A stretch of DNA of 64,000 nucleotides. Origin: Avena insularis. Lineage: Eukaryota > Streptophyta > Magnoliopsida > Poales > Poaceae. Location: NCBI GenBank assembly GCA_023614405.1, contig CM042688.1:444840028-444904027 (forward strand). Direction: 5' to 3'. A model generated the notes under the pieces. The model saw nothing but the letters and a program-made list of their open reading frames with translations, did not search any database and was not told the origin of the DNA. Below are positions 53,860 through 63,002 of the stretch, piece after piece. The number at the start of each line of letters is the position of its first letter. The stretch's first letter is position 1. A program made the position numbers and the translations under genes.

Positions 53860-54158
53860 CGTGGAAGTGAGTGCCTCTAACCTGCCGGGAGTGACGCCCT
53901 ATCAGTCTATCGATCCTCGCATGACAACCTCCATGCCTCTCTCACATCGCTGCATAAGCTTGAAGACGATGGCCTCCGTAGTAGGCTCCTCAAGGCCCCG
54001 CTGGTTCACCTTGAAGCCCCAAAGGTCCTTCCTCTCAAACTTGGTGAGGGTGCACCGTAATGATAGGAAGAGGGAGATCGAGTAAAGTAGTAAGCTCTAC
54101 GATACGAGGACCAAAACGGGTACTGAACTCCTCAACAAAGGCCGATGGCAATAGGCAT
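53860..54158 (-). pseudogene. Middle part of the leader ORF, frameshifted
   Basis: From an ATG at 54,158 (MPIAIG) two overlapping frames give FVEEFSTRFGPRIVELTT and then ERKDLWGFKVNQRGLEEP followed by FKLMQRCERGMEVVMRGS. The protein-like composition and a clean switch between frames suggest one coding exon with a one-base indel. The ATG is preceded by AAATAG, and the 190 bp beyond it are AT-rich, resembling an intron. Function unknown. Confidence 0.45.
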
Positions 54159-54352
54159 CTATTTATAAGATTGAAAAGTTAGAACAACACAATTTAAGAT
54201 AAACAAGTCAAAACATTCAAGCATAACCATGGAACACAAAATCACAAGTCATGCATACATAAATCCATTACATCAACCAAGGTTCAAACTTATTTAAGGT
54301 ATCATTTTGGAAAATAAGGTGATAGGTGGTGGTCAACTAACGGCGCGCTTAC
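54159..54352 (-). other. Putative intron in the leader region
   Basis: AT-rich, stop-filled segment between the two leader coding parts. On the minus strand it starts with GTAAGC (54,352-54,347), a donor-like sequence, and ends with AAATAG just before the ATG at 54,158. About 194 bp is a plausible plant intron length. No transcript evidence is available. Confidence 0.3.
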
Positions 54353-54497
54353 AATCCTATCTCATTGGATCTGGCTAACACAATGTTCCTAGTGGCAATC
54401 CCTATCTTGTTCACATGCTTCTATCACTAAGTCTATAATATCTCCTCTTAAGGATTGGTTGGTGACTTCCAACCTCTTGGGTATGTTCCTTCTCTTT

Positions 54498-54842
54498 CTA
54501 AGTCTTTTTGGAGGTTGAGCATCTGCACTTGACTCTAGCACTTAGTTCCTTGATAGTCTTCCAAGTCGCTTCTTTTGCCGACTCAAAGAATGTGGTGTGC
54601 ATAAAAGTGTTGGTGTACATGCAGAAGCCTTTTTCTTTGTGGTTGTCTTCCTTGTTCTTGTACAGTGAAGTTGCACCCACCAATACTCCACTCCATCCTC
54701 CATCACCGGAAAGCCTTGTACACGCTGCACCATGTACTCCCATGGTTTCCATGAGGTCCTTGAGAATCTTGGGAAACTCCTCACACTCCAAGGTCATGGT
54801 CATGAGTGGTCCTTTCTTCACGGCTTTGTTGACGGAGTTCAT
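54498..54842 (-). CDS. First leader ORF remnant, upstream of gag, function unknown
   Basis: A 114-codon frame begins with ATG at 54,842, about 120 bp inside the PBS, and reads MNSVNKAVKKGPLMTMTLEC, then ECEEFPKILKDLMETMGVHG and SLYKNKEDNHKEKGFCMYTN. Composition is protein-like, with no obvious signal peptide or membrane segment. The ATG is preceded by a pyrimidine-rich stretch ending TTTGTAG, a good 3' splice acceptor. After CRCSTSK the frame is probably shifted, since another frame continues with QMLNLQKDLEREGTYPRGWK. It is probably the 5' part of an accessory ORF located before gag. I cannot name its family. Confidence 0.5.
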   Translation of the reverse strand: MNSVNKAVKKGPLMTMTLECEEFPKILKDLMETMGVHGAACTRLSGDGGWSGVLVGATSLYKNKEDNHKEKGFCMYTNTFMHTTFFESAKEATWKTIKELSARVKCRCSTSKKT

Positions 54843-54963
54843 CTACAAATAGAGATGAGAATGAGAAGATTAGAAAAGTTTACGAGAAGAATAGACAAGT
54901 GTAAGAAGTTAAAATTTTCCTTAGTGGTTTCCAATCCTAGGGTCATAATCCTACAGCAACACA

Positions 54964-54975
54964 GGCTCGATACCA
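54964..54975 (-). other. Primer-binding site for initiator Met tRNA
   Basis: Minus strand reads TGGTATCGAGCC directly inside the 5' LTR. The plant initiator tRNA-Met complement begins TGGTATCAGAGC, so this site matches with one A missing. It is the usual primer of plant Ty3/gypsy chromoviruses and fixes the orientation of the element. Confidence 0.85.
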
Positions 54976-54978
54976 TCC

Positions 54979-57955
54979 AGAAGATCCTCCTTATTAAAGG
55001 AAAAGATCCTGTGATTGCAATGCTAGTCCTCGGATCAATGCTAGCATCCACAGCTTTAAGATGAAGTACATGATACAAAGGTTGCTACCATTCCGTAGAT
55101 AAAACATAGTCTTTTACAACTCATGGCCAAAGGCCTAATACAAGAGTTTATGGAATAAGTAAATAAACATAAGTCTTCATCTTCATGTGCCATGTGCAAG
55201 CATGTTGAGTGTAGACTCATGACTCCTAATCATCATCGAGTAACTCGCAACATCATAAGTTACATCCACAAGGGTCAATACTTTGGAATAGTATTGGCAA
55301 GTGATACCTTAGTATAATTTAAGTGGACTATAATACTATATGCATTTGGCTGGTGGAGCTTAGTGCATTGCTCAAAATAGATTTTTCCTTAACTTTTGAA
55401 AACACTAAGTTTTTGTTTGACAAAGTCCATCCCAAGGTATCTACCATCCCAAGGTATCTATCAATCAAAGACTCTAGATCCACTGGCATCTACCAATCAA
55501 TGATCAAGATCCTTTAACCCTTGTTCACCCACAAGTTTTATTTAGAAATTGGAGTGATGAGATTCTTGAAGTTTCCATGTCTTGATGCTCAAATTGTCCT
55601 TTACTGTGGACATGGCTAAGTACTTAGGTTTTACACTGCAGAGGTGGTGCACTTTCCCACAAGCCTTGGTTTCCCAAGACATGATCCTTCAAGAGCCTTT
55701 CCTTAGTCAAATGGACGCTCCAACCTATCATCCCATCTACCACCCACCAAGAGACTAAGTTCCAAAGATCCTAAGATCATGAGAATAATGCCAAGTGGTT
55801 GCACTTGAAGCTTCTCAACATTTGACATCTCAAATCTCTTTGTTTCCTGGGTGGCCATCCACAAGTGAGATGCACAAGCCAAGTCCATGGCCTTGTGAAC
55901 CACTCAACATAAGCCATTCTTCCATTCCACCCAGGTTTCATTAACTTAGTTGTTTTATTTTAATAAAAAACAAGTCCTTAGACTTAGAAATTTTTCCATA
56001 GTGTGAATATATAAACCACCCTTGTTTTCTAGTAGCTAGGCTAAGCATGATAGTAATAGGAATCTTTGACTTAGGTAATTTTCACTAAGGTTTCACCTAA
56101 TAGGTTTTCCCAAAGCATAGCTTGTACTTAGCAAATAACCATGCAAGTCCTATACTTAGAAAAATATTACTAATGCATAAGTAAAATATAGGAATGGAAT
56201 ATTCATGATGATATCACTTGCCTTGGTAGTGTGGAGAGTAGCACTCGTCACAATCACAATCACTAGCAAAATCTACACACAAAGTTGTAGCACACAATTA
56301 CACACAAATATATACAAACAAGAAATAGTATGAATGCATGCATGCATGAATCTACCAAGTGATGATTTTTGAAAACTCAACCAAGCAAGTGCATGAATAC
56401 AGAAACTTAGCCAGTCACTAGTTTACCAACTAAACAAAATTTAACCCTAAAACAAAATACTAAACTAAATCTATTCTCAAAAAGGCCTCAAACAAGTCTC
56501 TGCAATTTAAGCACATCTAATGGTTACTATTTGCTAAACAAATTGGATAGGCAGAAAGGTCTTGTTTTTCTGAATCCAACAGTATAAAGTTTGCAAAATT
56601 CCAACGTGGAAATCAAAAGATATAGGCATTTGAAATCTGGATCAAAATCTGTTTTAAATTCTATTTTCAGATCTAACCTATCCACGTGTCATGTTCTTAT
56701 TCACTGCTTCGACCGGATCGAGCTCCAGGATCTAAATGAAATCTGGCGGCTCAGATCGCTGCATCGCTTCGGGTTAAGTGGATCTATCCTAGCGCCACGA
56801 TGCGGATCTAACGGCCGCTATTTCTCCGCCAAGAATCGGGCGGCGGAGCGGCGGCTACCGCGGCGGAACTGTCGGTCGATGACGTTGCCGGCGACGCACG
56901 GCGAGGAGAAGGAGGAGTAGCTCACCGGGCTCGGGAGGTCACGCGAAGCTTGTCGCATGCGGTTGGTCAAGGGGCGCCGGCACGGCTGCGATTGCTCACC
57001 GCGCCGGAGTTGGCGTGCGTCGTCGGTTGCGCGGTGAGCGTGTGGAACCCCACTGGGAGCAAGACAGATGACTAGTGAGGCCGGAGATGCGCAAAGACAC
57101 GCTGAGTCGATTAAAGAACGAGAGGCGAGGGGGACACCAGGCTCACTGAATCGATCGCCGGAGAGGCTCCGCGGCGGTGCAAAGTTGATTGAGGACAGCC
57201 TGGTGGCGAGTGAGCGAGGTGTTTGGGGAAAGATCGCGAGGCAGAGGATCTTATAGCCGGAATCGACAGAAACGCCGTAATGCCCAATTTACGCTCATTA
57301 TTCATCGGGCGTAACGGCGGATCGTGAGATCGCGGCGGGGAAGACGAGCGACGTGGAGAAGGCCCGCTTGTCGCCGAGGAGCGCGAGTGTGTGGGTCTGT
57401 CCGCTCTTGTGGTGCTCGCGTGAGAAGGAAAAGGAGATCCCCGGTGGGCTTGGCTGGGCTGATCACTGGCCGGGCTGATTCCGCCGGCCTTTTTCTTTGT
57501 TTAAGCTTTTTCTTTTTCTAATTCCATTTTCTGAATAGAATTTGATATGAATTCAAATCCTTTTGAATTCAAACTGCTTTGGGGATTTTTGCAGGTTCTG
57601 TGGGTTCACAAACAATCAAATAACCTAGTGGTTACCTTGCAAAGGCTTGGTCAAGCTTGGGTTTCAAAATAAAGAGATTTGCTCTAGTTGCAAATATTTG
57701 GAAATAGGGTTTAGAAAATATTTCTAAATTGGAATCTTGGGTTTAAATGCTACTCCTAATCTTTCCAACCATGGAGGCAAGCAAACAAGTACCTAAGCAT
57801 TCAAATCTCAAAGGGTGATGGCCAATTGAGATAAAATGCCCACATGAAATCATAGCTCAAACTTCGCCTAAATGATTTTGAGAAAACCCTATATGAATGA
57901 ATGATGCAAGAATGATATGAATGAGTTTTGAAACATGATTTTTAGGGATGTTACA
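54979..57955 (-). repeat. 5' LTR (right copy), about 2,977 bp
   Basis: Matches the left LTR but is about 150 bp shorter through many short deletions, especially in the GC-rich block (56,700-57,500). The outer end is intact (GGATGTTACA at 57,946-57,955). The inner end is altered: where the left LTR has TGTAAGATCC, this copy has CCAGAAGATCC, so the inner boundary is uncertain by about five bases. Differences between the two LTRs are dominated by short indels over substitutions. Confidence 0.92.
57250..57255 (-). promoter_or_regulatory. Putative TATA box of the 5' LTR
   Basis: Minus strand CCGGCTATAAGATCC at the position equivalent to 48,149-48,154. As this is the 5' LTR, it would drive genomic RNA synthesis, with a start near 57,220. 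The transcript would then carry about 2.2 kb of R-U5 before the primer-binding site. Confidence 0.55.
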
Positions 57956-57960
57956 CACAT
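57956..57960. repeat. Putative target-site duplication, right side (CACAT)
   Basis: Partner of 45,735-45,739. Following it, the satellite core resumes as CACATGCAATGAC, so left flank plus right flank rebuilds a normal subfamily B module if about three bases are counted as duplicated. Confidence 0.4.
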
Positions 57961-60628
57961 GCAATGACTGTGGATCCATATGTGTTTGTGAAAAGAACAC
58001 ATGACATTGGTGGATCCATATGTGGTTTGTTGAAAGAACACACATGCAATGACTGTCGATCCATGGATTTGTGAAAAAAACACATGCAATGACTCGTGGA
58101 TCCATATGTGGTTTGTGGAAAGAACACACATGCAATGACTCTAGTGGATCCATGTGGTTTGGAAAGAACACACATGCAATGACACCGGATCCATGTGTGG
58201 TTTGTGAAAAGAACACACATGCAATGCCATTGGTGATCCATGTGGTTTGTGAAAAGAACACACTTGCAATGACATTGGGATCCATATGTGGTTTGTGAAA
58301 AGAACACACATGCAATGACATTTGTAGATCCATATGTGATTTGTGAAAAGAACACACATGCAATGACTTGTGGATCCATGTGTGGTTTGTGGAAAGAACA
58401 CACATGCAATGACACGGTGGATCCATGTGGTTTGTGGAAAAACAGACACATGCAATGACTCGGTGGATCCATGTGTGTTTTGTGGAAAGAACACACATGC
58501 AATGACTCTAGTGGATCCATGTGGTTTGTGGAAAAGAACACACATGCAATGACATTGGTGGATCCATGTGGTTTGTGGAAAAGAACACACATGCAATGAC
58601 ATTGGTGGATCCATATGTGGTTTGTGGAAAGAACACACATGCAATGACATTTGGATCCATATGTGAAAAGAACACACATGCAATGACCTGTGGATCCATG
58701 TGGTTTGTGGAAAGAACACATGCAATGACTCTGGTTGATCCATATGTGGTTCATGGAAAGAACACACATGCAATGACTGTGGATCCATGTTTTGTGAAAG
58801 AACACACATGCAATGACATTGGTTGATCCATATGTTTGTGAAATAACACACATTCAATGCCATTGGTTGATCCATGTGGTTTGTGAAAGAACACATGTAA
58901 TGATAGTGGTTGATCCATATGTGGTTCATGGAAAGAACACACATGCAATGTCATTGGTGGATCCATGTGGTTTGTGAAAAGAACACACATGCAATGACAT
59001 TTATTGATCCATATGTGGTTTGTGAAAGAACACACATGCAATGACTGTGGATCCATTTGTGGTTTGTGGAAAGAACACACATGCAATGACTCTAGTGGAT
59101 CCATATGTGGTTTGTGGAAAGAACACATGCAATGACATTGGTGGATCCATATGTGGTTTGTGAAAGAACACACATGCAATGACATTGATGGATCCATATG
59201 GTTCATGGAAAGAACACACATGCAATGACATTGGTGGATCCATGTGTGGTTTGTGACATGAACACACATGCAATGACATTGGTTGATCCATATTTGGTTT
59301 AAAGAACACATGCAATACCATTGGTTGATCCATGTTACTTGTAAAAAGAACACATATGCAATGACATTGGTTGATCCATGTGGTTTGTGGAAAGAACACA
59401 CATGCAATGACACTGGTGGATCCATGTGTGGTTTGTGAAAAGAACACACATGCAATGACTCTAGTGTTGGTTTTAGTATAAGAACACACATGCAATGACA
59501 TTGGTGGGTCCATATGTGGTTTGTGAAAAGAACACATGGAATGCAATGACTCTAGTGGATCCATATGTGGTTCATGAAAGAACACACATGCAATGACATT
59601 GGTTGATCCATATGTGGTTTGTGAAAAGAACACATGCAATGACTACTGGATCCATATGTGGTTTGTGGAAAGAACACACATGCAATGACTCTAGTGTGGA
59701 TCTATAAGTGGTTTGTGAAAAGAACACACATGTGGGTACATATGGTGGTTTGTGGAAAGAACACACATGCAATGACATTGGTGGATCCATATGTGGTTTG
59801 TGAAAAGAAAACACATGCAATGACATTTGTAGATCCATATGTGGTTTGTGAAAAGAACACACATGCAATTACTGTGATCCATGTGTGGTTTGTTGAAAGA
59901 ACACACATGCAATGACTAGTTGATCCATGTGATTTGTGGAAAAAACACATGCAATGACTCTAGTGGATCCATATGTGGTTTGTGGATAGAACACACATGC
60001 AATGACTCTAGTGGATCCATATGTGGTTTGTGGAAAGAACACACATGCAATGACACTGGTTGATCCATGTGGTTTGTGAAAAGAACACATGCAATGCCAT
60101 TGGTGATCCATGTGGTTTGTGAAAAGAACACACTTGCAATGACATCGGTGGATCCATATGTAGTGGAAAGAACACACAGCAATGACATTGGTTGATCCAT
60201 GTGTGGTTTGGAAAAGAACACACATGCAATGACTCTAGTGGATATATGTGGTTTGTGGAAAGACACATGCAATGAACCATTGGTGGATCCATATGTGGTC
60301 ATGAAAGAACACACATGCAATGACATTAGTTGATCCATATGTGGTTTATCACACACACACATGCAATGCCATTGGTTGATCCATGTTGTTTGTCAAAAGA
60401 ACACACATGTCAATGACATTGGTTGATCCATTTGGTTTGTGGCAAGAACACACATGCAATGAATCTAGTGGATCCATGTGTGGTTTGTGAAAAGAACACA
60501 CATGCAATGACTCTAGTGGATCCATATGGTTTGTGAAAAGAACACACATGCAATGACATTGGTGGATCCATATTTGGTTTGAAAGAACACACACATGCAA
60601 TGACTCTGGTGGATCCATACATGGTTTG
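57956..60628 (+). repeat. Satellite array, subfamily B (48-bp modules)
   Basis: Modules share the ACATGCAATGAC core and the GGATCC site with subfamily A and have the same orientation. They differ in reading GGTGGATCCATATGTGG followed by the head GGTTTGTGAAAAGAA or GTTTGTGGAAAGAA, with link variants GACATTGG and GACTCTAG. The ideal module is 48 bp, but many are shortened by two to ten bases. One rare pair of modules (58,220-58,275 and 60,089-60,143, containing GCCATTGGTGATCC and CACTTGCAATG) indicates an internal repeat of about 1.87 kb. No gene is seen. The 300-residue minus-strand frame across it is an artefact. Confidence 0.92.
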
Positions 60629-60728
60629 NNNNNNNNNNNNNNNNNNNNNNNNNNNNNNNNNNNNNNNNNNNNNNNNNNNNNNNNNNNNNNNNNNNNNNNN
60701 NNNNNNNNNNNNNNNNNNNNNNNNNNNN
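60629..60728. other. Assembly gap (100 N)
   Basis: Exactly 100 undetermined bases, the usual size of an arbitrary scaffold gap, so the true distance is unknown. Satellite orientation reverses across it. Confidence 0.99.
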
Positions 60729-60849
60729 ACAGTCATTTTGCATGTGTGTTCTTTTCACATACCACCTATGGATCACAAGTGTCATTGCATGTGTGTTCTT
60801 TTCACATACCACCTATGGATCCACAGTGTCATTGCATGTGTTTTCTTTT

Positions 60850-63002
60850 ACAATCCACCCATGGATCCCACAGTGTGTCATTTTGCATGTGTGTTCTTTT
60901 TAGTAACAACAACCAGAGTCATTTTGCATGTGTGATCTCTTCACATACCACCTATGGATCCACCAGTGTCATTGCATGTGTGTTCTTTTTAGTAACAACA
61001 ACTAGAGTCATTGAAATATGTGTTCTTCTCACATACCACCTATGGATCCACCAGTGTCATTGCATGTGTGTTCATTTCGTAATCCACCTATGGATCCACA
61101 AGTGTCATTGCATGTGTGTTCTTTTTAGTAACAACAACCAGAGTCATTTTTCATGTGTGTTCTTCTCACATACCACCTATGGATCCACCTGTGTCATTGC
61201 ATGTGTGTTCTTTTTAGTAACAACAACCAGTGTCATTGCATGTGTGTTCTCTTCAGAGACCACACATGGATCCACCAGTGTCATTGCATGTGTGTTCTTT
61301 TAACTAACAACAACAAGAGTCATTGAAATGTGTGCTCTCTTCAGAGACCACACATGGATCCACCAATGTCATTGCATGTGTGTTCTTTTCACTAACAACA
61401 ACCAGAGTCATTGCATGTGTGTTCCTTTCACATACCACATATGGATCCACCAGTGTCATTGCATGTGTGCTCTTTTCACAATCCACCCATGGATCCACCA
61501 GTGTCATTGCATGTGTGTTCTTTTTAGTAACAACAACCAGAGTCATTTTGCATGTGTGTTCTTTTCACATACCACCTATGGATCCACCAGTGTCATTGAA
61601 ATGTGTATTATTTTCAACTACCACCCATGGATCCACCAGTGTCATTGCATGTGTGTTCTTTTTAGTAACAACAACCAGAGTCATTTTGCATGTGTGATCT
61701 CTTCACATACCACCTATGGATCCACCAGTGTCATTGCATGTGTGTTCTTTTTAGTAACAACAACCAGAGTCATTTTGCATGTGTGTTCTTTTCACATACC
61801 ACCTATGGATCCACCAGTGTCATTGAAATGTGTATTATTTTCAACTACCACCCATGGATCCACAAGTGTCATTGCATGTGTGTTCTTTTTAGTAACAACA
61901 ACCAGAGTCATTTTGCATGTGTGATCTCTTCACATACCACCTATGGATCCACCAGTGTCATTGCATGTGTGTTCTTTTTAGTAACAACAACCAGAGTCAT
62001 TGAAATGTGTGTTCTTCTCACATACCACCTATGGATCCACCAATGTCATTGCATGTGTGTTCATTTCACTAACAACAACCAGAGTCATTGCATGTGTGTT
62101 CTTTTCACATACCACATATGGATCCACCAGTGTGATTGAAATGTGTGTTCTCTACAGAGACCACACATGGATCCACCAGTGTCATTGCATGTGTGTTCTT
62201 TTTAGTAACAACCAGAGTCATTTTGCATGTGTGTTCTTTTCACATACCACATATGGATCCACCAGTGTCATTGCATGTGTGTTCTTTTCACAATCCACCC
62301 ATGGATCCATCGGTGTCATTGCATGTGTGTTCTTTGTATTAACAACGAGAGTCATTTTGCATGTGTGTTCTTTTCTCAGACCACCTATGGATCCACCAGT
62401 GTCATTGCATGTGTTTTGTCTTCACAATCCACCCATGGATCCCACCAGTGTAATTTTGCATGTGTGTTCTTTTCAGTAACAACAACCAGAGTCATTTTGC
62501 ATGTGTGTTCTCTTCACATACCACCTATGGATCCACCAGTGTCATTGCATGTGTGTTCTCTTCACAATCCACCTATGGATCCACCAGTGTCATTGCATGT
62601 TTTCTTTTTAGTAACAACAACCAGTGTCATTGCATGGGTGCTCTCTTTAGAGACCACACATGGATCCACCAGTGTCATTGCATGTGTGTTCTTTTTACTA
62701 ACAACAACAAGAGTCATTGAAATGTGTGCTCTCTTCAGAGACCACACATGGATCCACAAGTGTCATTGCATGTGTGTTCTTTTCACTAACAACAACTAGA
62801 GTCATTGCATGTGTGTTCTTTTCACATATCACGTATGGATCACTAGTGTCATTGCATGTGTGTGGTCTTTTCACAATCCACCCATGGATCCACCAGTGTC
62901 ATTGCATGTGTGTTCTTTTTAGTAACAACCAAAGTCATTTTGCATGTGTGTTCTTTTCACATACCACCTATGGATCCACCAGTGTCATTGCATGTGTTTT
63001 CT
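60850..63002 (-). repeat. 2,153-bp higher-order repeat of subfamily C, copy 1
   Basis: Ordered variant modules recur 2,153 bp later: the stretch at 61,304-61,546 reappears at 63,457-63,699, and the unusual ATCCCAC plus TCATTTTGCA junction at 60,866-60,890 reappears at about 63,019-63,043. A smaller internal duplication of about 228 bp repeats 61,540-61,690 at 61,768-61,920. Exact unit ends are approximate. Confidence 0.8.

Larger units (their letters stand above)
45740..57955 (-). mobile_element. Ty3/gypsy LTR retrotransposon, chromovirus (Tekay/Del-like), minus strand, frame-broken
   Basis: Two direct repeats of about 3.1 and 3.0 kb with TGTAA...TTACA outer ends flank a 6.1-kb interior. Read on the minus strand the interior holds a PBS matching the initiator Met tRNA 3' end, a 1.8-kb leader with ORF remnants, gag with a CCHC knuckle, an aspartic protease (DTG), reverse transcriptase (FIDD), RNase H, integrase (D,D-35-E) with a GPF module and chromodomain-like tail, and a polypurine tract. 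The RT-RH-IN order defines Ty3/gypsy. The tail and long LTRs point to the Tekay/Del lineage, which is inference. Many frameshifts mean no intact polyprotein as sequenced. It is inserted in satellite DNA on both sides. Confidence 0.95.

Noticed and set aside
48870..54842. An env-like gene making the element a retrovirus-like form
   Set aside because: There is no space between the end of pol and the 3' LTR, and the extra ORFs are upstream of gag without signal peptide or membrane segments.
57857..59950. Long minus-strand ORFs (up to 300 residues) in subfamily B
   Set aside because: Same cause as in subfamily A. The peptides simply translate the repeated core, and several frames are open at once.
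60349..60362. (AC)n dinucleotide microsatellite
   Set aside because: Only about seven units, arising from the ACACACATG core of a satellite module. Not a separate feature.
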